A stretch of 64,000 nt of DNA, taken from contig JAHQVT010000006.1 in the NCBI GenBank assembly GCA_019634165.1, positions 248,001 to 312,000 on the forward strand, in the 5' to 3' direction. Position 1 is the stretch's first letter. Each line of letters starts with the position of its first letter. Of the stretch, positions 1-7,744 are shown piece after piece. This DNA is from Rhodospirillales bacterium. GTDB lineage: Bacteria; Pseudomonadota; Alphaproteobacteria; Rhodospirillales; Thalassospiraceae. Position numbers and translations under genes: made by a program. The notes under the pieces are model-generated. The model made no database searches. It was given only the letters and a program-made list of their open reading frames with translations, and was not told where the DNA came from.

Positions 1-2
1 TC

Positions 3-1349
3 TTTGATTTGACCACGGGAAGTGCGGTTAATGTTGATCCGGAAACCCGTTTTGACGAACCCTACAACGTGACCGACGGTAAAACCGATATGGTCCAGTT
101 CGAGGTCAATCAGGATATTGGTCAAGACTGGGATATTGGATTTGATTACAGTTTCAGCCGTAACGTATATTCCGATAATCAGGCCCGTGTAAGGTCTTAT
201 AATGCGGCAACTGGTGACGTAACGCGCCGTGCTGATGCCACGCAGGATTCAACGCTGATCAAGCATTCTGTTCGGACTGATTTGACAGGTGATGTCGAAA
301 TCGGCGGGCTTAAGAACGAATTACTGTTTGGGGTTTCGTTTGATCACAGTGATACGCTTCGCACCGATATGATCCGGTGTAGCAACGTGACAAACTTCAA
401 CGTTTACAATCCGGTCTATGGCAACCTTGCCAAATGTACGACCGTTTCGGCCCCCAACAGTGACCAGACCGAAAAACTGTCGACTGTTTCGGCCTATACC
501 CAGGATTCTTTGCATCTGAATGATCAGTGGATTTTGGTCGGCGGGATGCGGGCGCAATATTACGATATCCTTGCGGGTAAAGGTCGCCCGTTTACGGCCA
601 ATACCGAACGCCACGGGCAGGAACTTATTCCGAATGGTGGGGTGGTTTACAAGGCAACGCCGGAAATCTCGATCTATAGTAACGTTGCCAAAACTTTCCG
701 TCCGCAATCTTCGATCGGAAGTTACGTCGGTGATATTGCACCCGAAGAAGGCGTTTCCTATGAAGTCGGGACCAAATTCCAGATTGCCAACGGCCTGACC
801 ACCAACATTGCCGTCTATACCAGCGAAAAGAACAACGTTGCCTATTCCGAAGATGTCGGTGGTGAAACGGTTGTCAAAGCAGCCGGTAGTGTCCGTTCGC
901 GTGGGTTTGAGGTTGATGTTGCCGGTGCGCTTACCGATAACCTTGATGTTATTGCAAGCTATGGCTTTACCGATGCGCGTGTGACTGATGATCCTGATCT
1001 TCAGGGCAAACGCCTTGCCAATGTGGCGCGCCATACCGGGGCATTGTTCCTTGCCTATGATTTCGGTACCAGCGTTCCTGGTGCAAGTAACTTCCGCGCG
1101 GGTGGCGGTGTGCGTGCAGTAGGCCAACGTCCCGGCATGAATGACAACAGTTATGATCTGCCGGGCTACTCGGTGACCGATCTGTTTGCATCCTACACGC
1201 TTGATACGGACAACCCGGTGACCTTCCAGCTCAATCTCAAGAACATCTTTGACAAGGTCTATTACACCTCGTCAATCGGCTCGACCAATCTGGGCAACCA
1301 GATCGGCGAACCGTTCCAGGCTGTCTTAAGTGCAAGTGTCGCGTTCTAA
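3..1349 (+). CDS. TonB-dependent siderophore receptor, C-terminal part
   Basis: Outer-membrane beta-barrel that imports a ferric siderophore using energy from TonB. The frame is open from the window edge, so the signal peptide, TonB box and plug domain lie outside. What remains is about 448 residues of alternating barrel strands, including the typical late-barrel segments around SYEVGTKF, GFEVDVAG, VTDLFASYT and LNLKNIFDKVYY. It ends in SVAF with a terminal phenylalanine, as expected for barrel insertion by BAM. Two cysteines about 20 residues apart near residues 124-143 may form an extracellular-loop disulfide. A strong terminator follows. The family is clear from the barrel motifs; the ligand cannot be told. 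Confidence 0.9.
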   Translation, partial: FDLTTGSAVNVDPETRFDEPYNVTDGKTDMVQFEVNQDIGQDWDIGFDYSFSRNVYSDNQARVRSYNAATGDVTRRADATQDSTLIKHSVRTDLTGDVEIGGLKNELLFGVSFDHSDTLRTDMIRCSNVTNFNVYNPVYGNLAKCTTVSAPNSDQTEKLSTVSAYTQDSLHLNDQWILVGGMRAQYYDILAGKGRPFTANTERHGQELIPNGGVVYKATPEISIYSNVAKTFRPQSSIGSYVGDIAPEEGVSYEVGTKFQIANGLTTNIAVYTSEKNNVAYSEDVGGETVVKAAGSVRSRGFEVDVAGALTDNLDVIASYGFTDARVTDDPDLQGKRLANVARHTGALFLAYDFGTSVPGASNFRAGGGVRAVGQRPGMNDNSYDLPGYSVTDLFASYTLDTDNPVTFQLNLKNIFDKVYYTSSIGSTNLGNQIGEPFQAVLSASVAF

Positions 1350-1376
1350 TATTCCGATTATCAGCGATTAATGACA

Positions 1377-1405
1377 ACGGGGCGGATTTTTCCGCCCCGT
1401 TTTGT
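1377..1405 (+). terminator. Rho-independent terminator of the receptor gene
   Basis: Perfect 10-bp GC-rich stem (ACGGGGCGGA / TCCGCCCCGT) with a TTTT loop, followed by TTTG. It lies 28 bases after the receptor stop codon. Confidence 0.9.
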
Positions 1406-1470
1406 TTGATTTGGGCGGTTTAAGCTCTCTTGCCCAAATCAGCGTCCGGAAGAAGTAATGCAACGGGCTT

Positions 1471-2154
1471 TTATCGCGCTGCCAAATACCGTCCCGGACG
1501 ATGATTGAGCGCAATGATCAGGTTGAGCACGACAGCACCCAAGATCGACAGCAGGACTTTATCAAACGGCAGGGTCAGGAAGGCGATGAGCAGGATGACC
1601 ATATCGACGGCAAGCTGGACGTAGCCGGCACGGATGCCGAAGTTTTCCTGTAGATAAAGGGCAAGGATATTGATCCCGCCAAGGCCTGCGCGGTGGCGAA
1701 ACAGCATGAGCAGGCCAATGCCCATCAAGGCGCCACCGGCAATCGCGGCATAGACCGGGTTGAGTATATGAAAATCAACCATCATCGGGGTCAGTTTCGA
1801 GAAGCCCGAAACCAAGCCAACTGCGATAAAGGTTTTGACGGTGAAGGCTGTTCCCATGCGCTTAAACGCCAACCAGTAAAACGGCAGGTTGATCGCAAAG
1901 AAGATCACGCCAAAGGACAGGCCTGTGGCATGTTCGATCAAAAGAGCGGCACCGGCTGTGCTGCCCGTGACCAGAACGCTTTCGCTATAAAGTGTTACGC
2001 CAAGCGATACCACCATGGTTCCCAGCAAAAGGGCCAAGACATCTTCGTACAAACGGTGTGAAACATCATCCTTTTTGGCTGTGCTTTTGGCCGTATCTTC
2101 AGATGTGTTGGCGGTGCTTTTGAGGGTGTTGGTGGTGGCGTCGGATTGGGTCAT
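1471..2154 (-). CDS. YitT/DUF161 family membrane protein
   Basis: Integral membrane protein of 227 residues. The first 35 residues are a polar, Thr/Ser/Lys-rich cytoplasmic tail, followed by five or six hydrophobic helices. The run LYSESVLVTGSTAGAALL and the glycine-rich segment GAGLGGINILALYL-like pattern (residues about 157-171) match the YitT core. The C-terminal DUF2179 domain of the longer Firmicutes members is absent. The substrate or role is unknown for this short proteobacterial type. It stands alone and converges with the receptor gene. Confidence 0.75.
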   Translation of the reverse strand: MTQSDATTNTLKSTANTSEDTAKSTAKKDDVSHRLYEDVLALLLGTMVVSLGVTLYSESVLVTGSTAGAALLIEHATGLSFGVIFFAINLPFYWLAFKRMGTAFTVKTFIAVGLVSGFSKLTPMMVDFHILNPVYAAIAGGALMGIGLLMLFRHRAGLGGINILALYLQENFGIRAGYVQLAVDMVILLIAFLTLPFDKVLLSILGAVVLNLIIALNHRPGRYLAAR

Positions 2155-2281
2155 TTATCGGCGACAGTCTTTTGTCTGATGAATGAAGCAAGATTACGCT
2201 TTTCGCAGGTGCGAAACAAGTTGGTGGAATTGATCGGGCGTAATTCGCCTGTTTTTAGTGTGGCGGTGGTGCCAAACGCAA

Positions 2282-2308
2282 AAGACCGACCCCTATGAGG
2301 TCGGTCTT
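2282..2308 (-). terminator. Terminator of the aldo/keto reductase gene
   Basis: Perfect 10-bp stem AAGACCGACC / GGTCGGTCTT with a 7-base loop. On the minus strand it is followed by TTTTGCGTTT. It lies 67 bases after the aldo/keto reductase stop codon. Confidence 0.8.
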
Positions 2309-2374
2309 GGTAATTTTATATGCCAGTCACAGGATGTAGTGACGATGTTAAGGCATTGAAATCAAGCCGCGAAC

Positions 2375-3205
2375 TTAGGCTGCATCATCCCATTTTGGGG
2401 CGAATGACGGATCAATCAGGCGGCCGTCTGGATTGGCCAGGGCAAAGATTTTGGCCATGTCATCATCAGACAATTCAAAATCAAAGATGTTGAAATTGGC
2501 GGCGGCATTTTTCGGAGATCCTGATTTTGGGATCGCCATGACGCCGTCTTGTTGCAATAGCCAACGCAACGTCACCTGTACAGCCGATTTACCGTATTTG
2601 GCGCCGATTTCCTTTAAGGTTGGGTCTTTAAGCACCGTTCCACGGGCAATCGGGCAATAGGCGGTCAGCAACATGTCATGGTTGCGCAGGCAGTCATGCA
2701 CCTTGGATTGGTCAATATAGGGGTGGTATTCGACCTGATTGACCGTCAAGGGAATGTCGGAAAGTGAAACTGCCTTGTCGATTAACGCGGTTGGGAAATT
2801 TGAAATACCGATCATGTGCGTCATGCCAAGGTTCTTGACCTCGTTCAATGCCGCAAGGGTTTCGCCCAACGGAATTTCATCTGTTGGCCAGTGAAGGAGC
2901 AACAGATCAACATGGTCAAGGTCAAGCTTACGAAGGCTTTCTACGACCGAGGTCTGCAAATCCCCGCTTTGGAATTTGTCGAACCAGACCTTGGTGGTCA
3001 GAAAGTAATCGTCCCGGGCAAGACCGGATGCCTTAAGGCCATGACCAACGCCTTCTTCATTGTGATACATCTGGGCCGTATCAAAATGGCGATAGCCGAT
3101 TTTAGCAGCCTCGGTGATCATGGTGGCCGCGTCGTCATTGTTAAGTTCGTAGGTCCCAAATCCGAGGGCCGGAATTTCGCTACCCTGCCAGTTCCGGTAA
3201 ATCAT
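2375..3205 (-). CDS. Aldo/keto reductase (2,5-diketogluconate reductase-like)
   Basis: Cytosolic NADPH-dependent reductase of aldehydes and ketones, 276 residues, the normal length for a bacterial AKR5-type enzyme. The catalytic tetrad is visible: Asp42 and Tyr47 in FDTAQMY, Lys72 in TTKVW, and His105 in LLLLHWP. The cofactor-binding end (IPKSGSP, about residue 225) is present. It closely resembles DkgA/DkgB-type proteins, but the physiological substrate cannot be read from sequence. Single-gene unit with its own terminator; no regulator alongside. Confidence 0.88.
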   Translation of the reverse strand: MIYRNWQGSEIPALGFGTYELNNDDAATMITEAAKIGYRHFDTAQMYHNEEGVGHGLKASGLARDDYFLTTKVWFDKFQSGDLQTSVVESLRKLDLDHVDLLLLHWPTDEIPLGETLAALNEVKNLGMTHMIGISNFPTALIDKAVSLSDIPLTVNQVEYHPYIDQSKVHDCLRNHDMLLTAYCPIARGTVLKDPTLKEIGAKYGKSAVQVTLRWLLQQDGVMAIPKSGSPKNAAANFNIFDFELSDDDMAKIFALANPDGRLIDPSFAPKWDDAA

Positions 3206-3423
3206 GATGTTTTACCCCCTTTTTAAAGTTTGATTGTTGTGATTTTGGATGCCGTCACCGTCATGTGCAAATGACGAAAAGGTGTCAGTTCACCCGATAT
3301 GCGCCAAATTTAATCTGCATCCAGTCCATCGCAACCTGTACGATCGGATGAAGGATGCTGTTCATTGGGGGAAGGACGGTAAGGTAAGGTCTTTGTGTTA
3401 AAGAACTTTTGCCCAAAGAAAAA

Positions 3424-3449
3424 GGGCGACCGAATTTATCGGGCCGCCC
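3424..3449 (-). terminator. Probable terminator of hisI-cobW, now separated from the gene
   Basis: On the minus strand GGGCGGCCCGA pairs with TCGG-T-CGCCC (one bulge), followed by TTTTTCTTT. It lies past the MITE-like element, seen from cobW. This suggests it once directly followed cobW. Confidence 0.6.
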
Positions 3450-3462
3450 GAAGTTCAGGATT

Positions 3463-3728
3463 GGGGTCAGGACTCATTAAGTCATCGTGTCCTGCGCGGG
3501 TCAGTTTCTGTGTGGGTAGGAAGAGACCCGCCGGAAACCGTTTGGTTTTCAAGGGGAGATGACGCCCTCCACACTGAAGCTGACCAGTGCCCAAAGGGTT
3601 TGCATAAAAACATCCCCTCAGACCGGGTATCACCTTGAAAAGGCCACCAGCCTTTCCTTCGCTGATACCCACCCTGATTGAACGTTTTTATTCAAACAGG
3701 ACGCAATGACTTAATGAGACCTGACCCC
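3463..3728. mobile_element. 266-bp MITE-like element with about 31-bp terminal inverted repeats
   Basis: The left end begins GGGGTCAGGACTCATTAAGT and the right end, read inward on the other strand, begins GGGGTCAGGTCTCATTAAGT. Similarity continues for about 31 bases with three mismatches. Inside there is a second hairpin (GGGTATCA near 3627, TGATACCC near 3662). A 78-codon minus-strand frame runs through it but resembles no known protein. No transposase gene is present and no clear target-site duplication is visible. GGGGTCAGG-type ends are known to me around elements mobilised by REP-associated tyrosine transposases; assigning this one to them is inference. Confidence 0.65.
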
Positions 3729-3812
3729 GGAGTGAGGCTATATCAAGCCAAGAACGAGATTGCCTGAATTTATGGCTGATATCCTTGATGTGGCTCAAAC
3801 CCGCCCGATTAT

Positions 3813-4994
3813 TTAGGAAGATGCGCCGTTTTCATTGGTTTCACTGACCGCTGCATTCAAATGATACAGCGATTCTCGAATGACCTGCGGGCCCAAGTCC
3901 TTGGTGATGAAGACGATTTTGGATCGGTGATCATCACTTGGCCATGCCGGAAGGGACGCAGGCGGGTGAAACACATGTTGAACCGCGTGAATGGCAACCG
4001 GGTTTTCTTCGCCAACAAGGTTCAGGATGCCCTTAACGCGCAAAAGGCTTTCGCCGCGCATTTGGGTGAAAATTTCGGCCCAAGTGACAAACGCATCCCA
4101 ATGGATCGGTTCATCAAACGTAATGCAGAAGGATCGAATGTGATCGTCGTGGCGGTTTACGTCGTGGCTGTGATCATGGTCGTGGTGATGGTGGTTGTCA
4201 TGATCGTGCTCATGCTCATGTTCATGTTCATGTTCATGTTCATGTTCATGTTCATGTTCATGTTCATGTTCATGTGGAGTGCCGTGTGTCTCGTCGCCGT
4301 GCTGTTCATAGGCTTCGTCATGCAGCCATTTCTGCACATCCATGCTTTTGGTCGTCGGATCATACAGCCCGGCATTAAACAGCTTTGAAACAGCAATATC
4401 ACCGTTGATTACGGCATAGATCGGGGCGGCGGGGTTAAGGGCGCGCAGCCGGGTTTCAAGTTGATTTCGGGTGGCGTCATCGACCAGATCGGCCTTGGTG
4501 ATCAAGATGCGATCGGCAACAGCGGCCTGTTTGATGCTTTCGGGATGGGCATCAAGCTGACCTTCGCCGTGAATGGCATCAACCGTGGTCACCACGCTAT
4601 CAAGGCGGAACTTGGTGGTTAAAAGCGGATCGGTCATCAGGGTATGAAGGATCGGGGCCGGGTCGGCCAAGCCGGTGGTTTCAATGATCACCCGGTCAAA
4701 TTTCGGCACTTCACCGCGGGTGCGTTTGATGAACAAATCGCGCAAACCCGAAATCAAATCACCGCGGACTGAACAACAAATGCAGCCGGAATTCAGCAAC
4801 ACAACATCTTCGGATATTTCACGCACCAACAAATGATCCAACCCGATATCGCCAAATTCATTGATCAGAACGGCGGTCGTTTCCATGCCATCCTGTGTCA
4901 GAAGCGCATTTAAAAGGGTTGTCTTGCCACTGCCAAGAAAGCCGGTAATGACCGTTGTCGCAACGCGATCGAATTGTTCGTCGGAAATTGCCAT
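3813..4994 (-). CDS. CobW/COG0523-type zinc GTPase with extreme His-rich insert
   Basis: G3E-family P-loop GTPase, 393 residues, of the metallochaperone group thought to deliver zinc to proteins under zinc starvation. Walker A GFLGSGKT is at residues 18-25 and the metal-binding C-x-C-C motif at Cys71, Cys73 and Cys74. An NKxD-like ITKAD follows near residue 170. The CobW C-terminal domain begins after a roughly 55-residue insert made almost only of His, Glu and Asp. The insert is encoded by a hexanucleotide repeat. The gene lies 12 bases after hisI in the same direction, downstream of a candidate Zur operator, so a zinc role is favoured over cobalamin synthesis. Confidence 0.88.
   Translation of the reverse strand: MAISDEQFDRVATTVITGFLGSGKTTLLNALLTQDGMETTAVLINEFGDIGLDHLLVREISEDVVLLNSGCICCSVRGDLISGLRDLFIKRTRGEVPKFDRVIIETTGLADPAPILHTLMTDPLLTTKFRLDSVVTTVDAIHGEGQLDAHPESIKQAAVADRILITKADLVDDATRNQLETRLRALNPAAPIYAVINGDIAVSKLFNAGLYDPTTKSMDVQKWLHDEAYEQHGDETHGTPHEHEHEHEHEHEHEHEHEHEHEHDHDNHHHHDHDHSHDVNRHDDHIRSFCITFDEPIHWDAFVTWAEIFTQMRGESLLRVKGILNLVGEENPVAIHAVQHVFHPPASLPAWPSDDHRSKIVFITKDLGPQVIRESLYHLNAAVSETNENGASS
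4211..4274. repeat. Hexanucleotide tandem repeat coding for (His-Glu)n in cobW
   Basis: Eleven CATG-containing 6-bp units in a row (CATGTT on the plus strand, nine of them identical apart from the edges). On the coding strand each unit adds His-Glu. Unit loss or gain keeps the frame, so the metal-binding tail can change length by slippage without breaking the gene. Confidence 0.9.
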
Positions 4995-5006
4995 GATGTG
5001 TGTGTC

Positions 5007-5405
5007 TTACTTTTTGCCATACAGATCTTCGACCGAGACTTCCGGTTCGGAAATGACGGTTTCAACCCCGTTGCGGGCCGCAAAATAGAAACAGTTGCGC
5101 CGCCCGGTATGGCAGGCAACGCCAAGCTGATCGACCTCGACCAAAATCGTATCCATATCGCAGTCATAGCGAAAATCGACCAGTTTCTGTACTTGGCCGG
5201 AGCTTTCACCCTTACGCCAGAGTTTGCCGCGAGAGCGCGAGAAATAGCATACACGTCCCGTATCAAGCGTTTCGATCACGGCATCGCGGTTCATCCATGC
5301 CATCATCAAAACTTCGCCGCTGTCATGCTGCTGGGCGATTGCCGGGATCAGGCCGTTTTCATTAAATTTCAGCTTGTCGGCAATCAGTTGATTTGAACCC
5401 GTCAT
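5007..5405 (-). CDS. hisI: Phosphoribosyl-AMP cyclohydrolase (HisI)
   Basis: Cytosolic enzyme of the third step of histidine synthesis, opening the adenine ring of phosphoribosyl-AMP. At 132 residues it is the cyclohydrolase alone, without a HisE fusion. The core motifs are present: VLMMAWMN, CYFSRSRGKLWRKGESSG, and the metal region DCDMD. The three zinc-ligand cysteines are kept (DCD near 82, ACH near 98, NCF near 105). No other his gene is nearby; instead it leads into the zinc GTPase gene and faces zur. HisI copies near COG0523 genes are known in zinc regulons, but the retained cysteines argue against a zinc-free variant. Confidence 0.92.
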   Translation of the reverse strand: MTGSNQLIADKLKFNENGLIPAIAQQHDSGEVLMMAWMNRDAVIETLDTGRVCYFSRSRGKLWRKGESSGQVQKLVDFRYDCDMDTILVEVDQLGVACHTGRRNCFYFAARNGVETVISEPEVSVEDLYGKK

Positions 5406-5453
5406 AGGAGAACTCCGGTCGATGGTGGTTGACTTTTCGCGTTCTGCACGTCA

Positions 5454-5477
5454 GAAAATGATATATTATAACATTTC
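5454..5477. promoter_or_regulatory. Candidate Zur operator in the hisI/zur intergenic region
   Basis: Near-perfect 24-bp palindrome: GAAAATG at one end, CATTTC at the other, around an AT-only core (TATATTATA). It sits between the divergent hisI (start 5405) and zur (start 5550). Its size and AT core resemble alphaproteobacterial Zur boxes. The protein that binds it is inferred from context. Confidence 0.65.
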
Positions 5478-5549
5478 ATCAGATGCCACGGCTTTTTAGG
5501 CTTTTGGTCGAAACACTGCCGATGTGCCGTTGATACGAGATATCGAAAT

Positions 5550-6026
5550 ATGAGCGATCTTTTCCCGAAAAAGGGCCATGATCACGACAGATGTGTGAAT
5601 AGCGCACTTAAGCAGGCTGAGAAAGTCTGCATGGAAGAAAATGCGCGATTTACCGACATGCGCCGCAAGGTTTTTACTCTTATATGGCAGTCCCATAAGG
5701 CGGTGACGGCGTATGAGCTGCTTGATGCGTTGACATCCGAAGGCCAGCGCGTGCAGCCGCCGACTGTTTACCGCGCGTTGGAATTTTTGACCGATCTTGG
5801 GTTGGTACACCGCATTGAATCGCTGAATGCCTATTTTGGCTGTGACCGGCCAGATTGCGAACATCTGGGGCAGTATTTTATCTGTACCCAATGTGGCCGG
5901 GTGGCCGAGGCGGTTAATGAAGATATGAGCAATGCGGTTTTAAAGGCCGCCGCACAGGTCGGATTTAGCATTCAGGCAACCACGGTTGAAATCAAGGGGC
6001 TGTGCCATGACTGCGCCACTCATTGA
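5550..6026 (+). CDS. zur: Fur-family zinc uptake regulator (Zur)
   Basis: DNA-binding repressor of 158 residues, probably sensing zinc. The N-terminal winged helix is seen in TAYELLDAL and QPPTVYRALEFL. The dimerisation domain carries two C-x-x-C pairs (ICTQC and LCHDC) that form the structural zinc site, plus a CDRPDCEH segment typical of Zur rather than Fur. It opens the zur-znuC-znuB run and probably controls both itself and the divergent hisI-cobW pair. The N-terminus before MEENARFTD has extra His residues (GHDHDRC); a later start at that Met is possible. Confidence 0.88.
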   Translation: MSDLFPKKGHDHDRCVNSALKQAEKVCMEENARFTDMRRKVFTLIWQSHKAVTAYELLDALTSEGQRVQPPTVYRALEFLTDLGLVHRIESLNAYFGCDRPDCEHLGQYFICTQCGRVAEAVNEDMSNAVLKAAAQVGFSIQATTVEIKGLCHDCATH

Positions 6027-6867
6027 GGGCAGGGGACTTACCCTTTCATTTGGCAGTGAGCGTGTACTTGATCAGGTGTCGATTTCAATCCATGCCGGTG
6101 AAATCATTACATTGATTGGCCCCAATGGTGCGGGCAAATCAACCTTGGTCAAAACGCTTTTGGGTTTGCAGAAACCTGATGCCGGGGATGTGGTGCGCAA
6201 AGCGGGTCTTCGGGTTGGCTATGTCCCGCAAAGACTTGCGATTGATCAGGTTTTGCCAATGACCGTGAAACGGTTTTTGACCCTGACCCGGACGGCAAGC
6301 CGGACTGACTGTGAAAAAGTTCTAAGCCAAGTCGGTGCCGCACATGTCATCGACGCACAGATGAGCAGCCTTTCAGGTGGTGAGACACAGCGTGTGATGC
6401 TGGCGCGGACATTATTGTTGCGCCCGGAATTGCTTGTTCTCGATGAACCGACCCAAGGGGTCGATGTGAGCGGGCAGGCGGGGTTGTACCGTTTGATTGA
6501 TGAAATCCGCCATGAGCATGATTGTGCGGTTCTGATGATTTCGCATGATTTGCATCTGGTGATGGCCAAAACCGATCAGGTGGTGTGTTTTAACCGCCAT
6601 ATCTGTTGTTCAGGCATCCCCGAAACCGTGCGGCAGCATCCGGAATATCGATCGTTATTTGGCGCGCAAGAGGCCGATGCGATTGGCATCTATACCCACG
6701 AACATGATCACGAACATGATCTTTCGGGACATGTGGTTGGGGCGTGCGGCCATGATCATTCACATGACCATGATCACGGGCATGCACATCATAAGCACGA
6801 CCACGACCAGCCCCCTCATACTCAGAGCGATGCGGCAAATCAGCAAGAGGCAGTACCCCAAAAATGA
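6007..6867 (+). CDS. znuC: Zinc ABC transporter ATPase ZnuC with His-rich tail
   Basis: ATPase of the high-affinity zinc importer, 286 residues from the chosen ATG. Walker A GPNGAGKST (about 38-46), signature LSGGETQR, Walker B LLVLDEP and the switch His (MISHDLH) are all intact. The start at 6007 overlaps the end of zur by 20 bases and has AAGGGG eight bases upstream; an in-frame ATG at 5986 is less well placed. After about residue 220 there is a tail full of His-Asp and His-Glu pairs (THEHDHEHD, HDHSHDHDHGHAHH). Such a long metal-binding tail is unusual on the cytoplasmic ATPase. The periplasmic partner ZnuA is not in this window. Confidence 0.92.
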   Translation: MTAPLIEGRGLTLSFGSERVLDQVSISIHAGEIITLIGPNGAGKSTLVKTLLGLQKPDAGDVVRKAGLRVGYVPQRLAIDQVLPMTVKRFLTLTRTASRTDCEKVLSQVGAAHVIDAQMSSLSGGETQRVMLARTLLLRPELLVLDEPTQGVDVSGQAGLYRLIDEIRHEHDCAVLMISHDLHLVMAKTDQVVCFNRHICCSGIPETVRQHPEYRSLFGAQEADAIGIYTHEHDHEHDLSGHVVGACGHDHSHDHDHGHAHHKHDHDQPPHTQSDAANQQEAVPQK

Positions 6868-7667
6868 TGGATGATTTTCTGTTTCGTGCGGTTGTTGGCG
6901 GTGTGTTGCTGGCCTGTGTCTGCGGGCCGTTCGGGGCATTTATCGTTTGGCGTCGCATGGCGTTTTTTGGCGATATGCTGGCCCATTCGGCGTTGCTTGG
7001 CGTGGCGCTTGGTCTTTTGATCGGGGTTGATGTCCGGCTTGGCATGATTGCGACCTGTCTTGCCAGTGCATTGATCCTTGCCATCGGGCAACGTCAGGCC
7101 CGGTTTGGTAGTGACACGGTCCTTGGCATGCTGGCCCATTCGACATTGGCACTTGGCATGGTGGCCTTGGCCTTTGTGCAAGGGGTTGCTGTCGATATTA
7201 TGGCTTATCTGTTTGGCGATATTCTTGCGATTACGATGGGCGATATCTGGCTTCTGGCCGGGGGCGGTATCTTTGCCATTGGGGTGTTGATCTGGATGTG
7301 GCGGCCGCTTTTAGCATTGACCGTCAGCCCGGAAATTGCTGCGGCTGAAAGCATCCCGGTCGAACGGCTGCGTTTGATCTTTATGTTGTTGATGGCGCTT
7401 GTGATTGGCATGGCGATCAAGATTGTCGGGGTTCTATTGATCACAGCCCTTTTGATTGTGCCAGCGGCCAGTGCGCGGTTCTTTGCCAGAACGCCAGAAC
7501 AAATGGCGATTGGGGCGGGGCTGTTTGGCGCCGCATCGGTGCTGGCCGGGATCAGCCTTTCATGGCATGTCGATAGCCCTGCGGGCCCTAGTATCGTCAT
7601 ATCGGCGGCAGGTTTGTTTTTAGCCTGTATTGTTATAGCGCCAGTTTGGAAGCGTTTCGCAGCTTAA
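6864..7667 (+). CDS. znuB: Zinc ABC transporter permease ZnuB
   Basis: Inner-membrane permease of the zinc importer, 267 residues with about eight hydrophobic helices, of the ABC-3 family. Typical segments are FGAFIVWRRMAFFGDMLAHSALLGVALG and the conserved KIVGVLLITALLIVPAASAR. Its ATG overlaps the znuC stop by four bases (ATGA), so translation is coupled. It completes the Zur-headed transcript. Confidence 0.93.
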   Translation: MMDDFLFRAVVGGVLLACVCGPFGAFIVWRRMAFFGDMLAHSALLGVALGLLIGVDVRLGMIATCLASALILAIGQRQARFGSDTVLGMLAHSTLALGMVALAFVQGVAVDIMAYLFGDILAITMGDIWLLAGGGIFAIGVLIWMWRPLLALTVSPEIAAAESIPVERLRLIFMLLMALVIGMAIKIVGVLLITALLIVPAASARFFARTPEQMAIGAGLFGAASVLAGISLSWHVDSPAGPSIVISAAGLFLACIVIAPVWKRFAA

Positions 7668-7744
7668 CCAGCCCTTATTGAGTGATCAGACCTGCCTGCA
7701 GCAACGTATGGTAATCATAACGTGATTTGGCGTGTGGGGATGAA

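Noticed and set aside
321-1127. 268-codon minus-strand frame in the receptor gene
   Set aside because: Antisense shadow of a clear TonB-dependent receptor; residue pattern is not protein-like.
3436-3672. 78-codon minus-strand frame inside the MITE-like element
   Set aside because: It covers a terminal repeat and an internal hairpin, matches no known protein and has no ribosome-binding site.
4211-4274. CRISPR-like array
   Set aside because: Units are 6 bp with no spacers; it is a coding tandem repeat.
4157-4402. Met-Asn repeat frame over the cobW repeat
   Set aside because: It is the other reading of the His-Glu hexamer repeat, not a gene.
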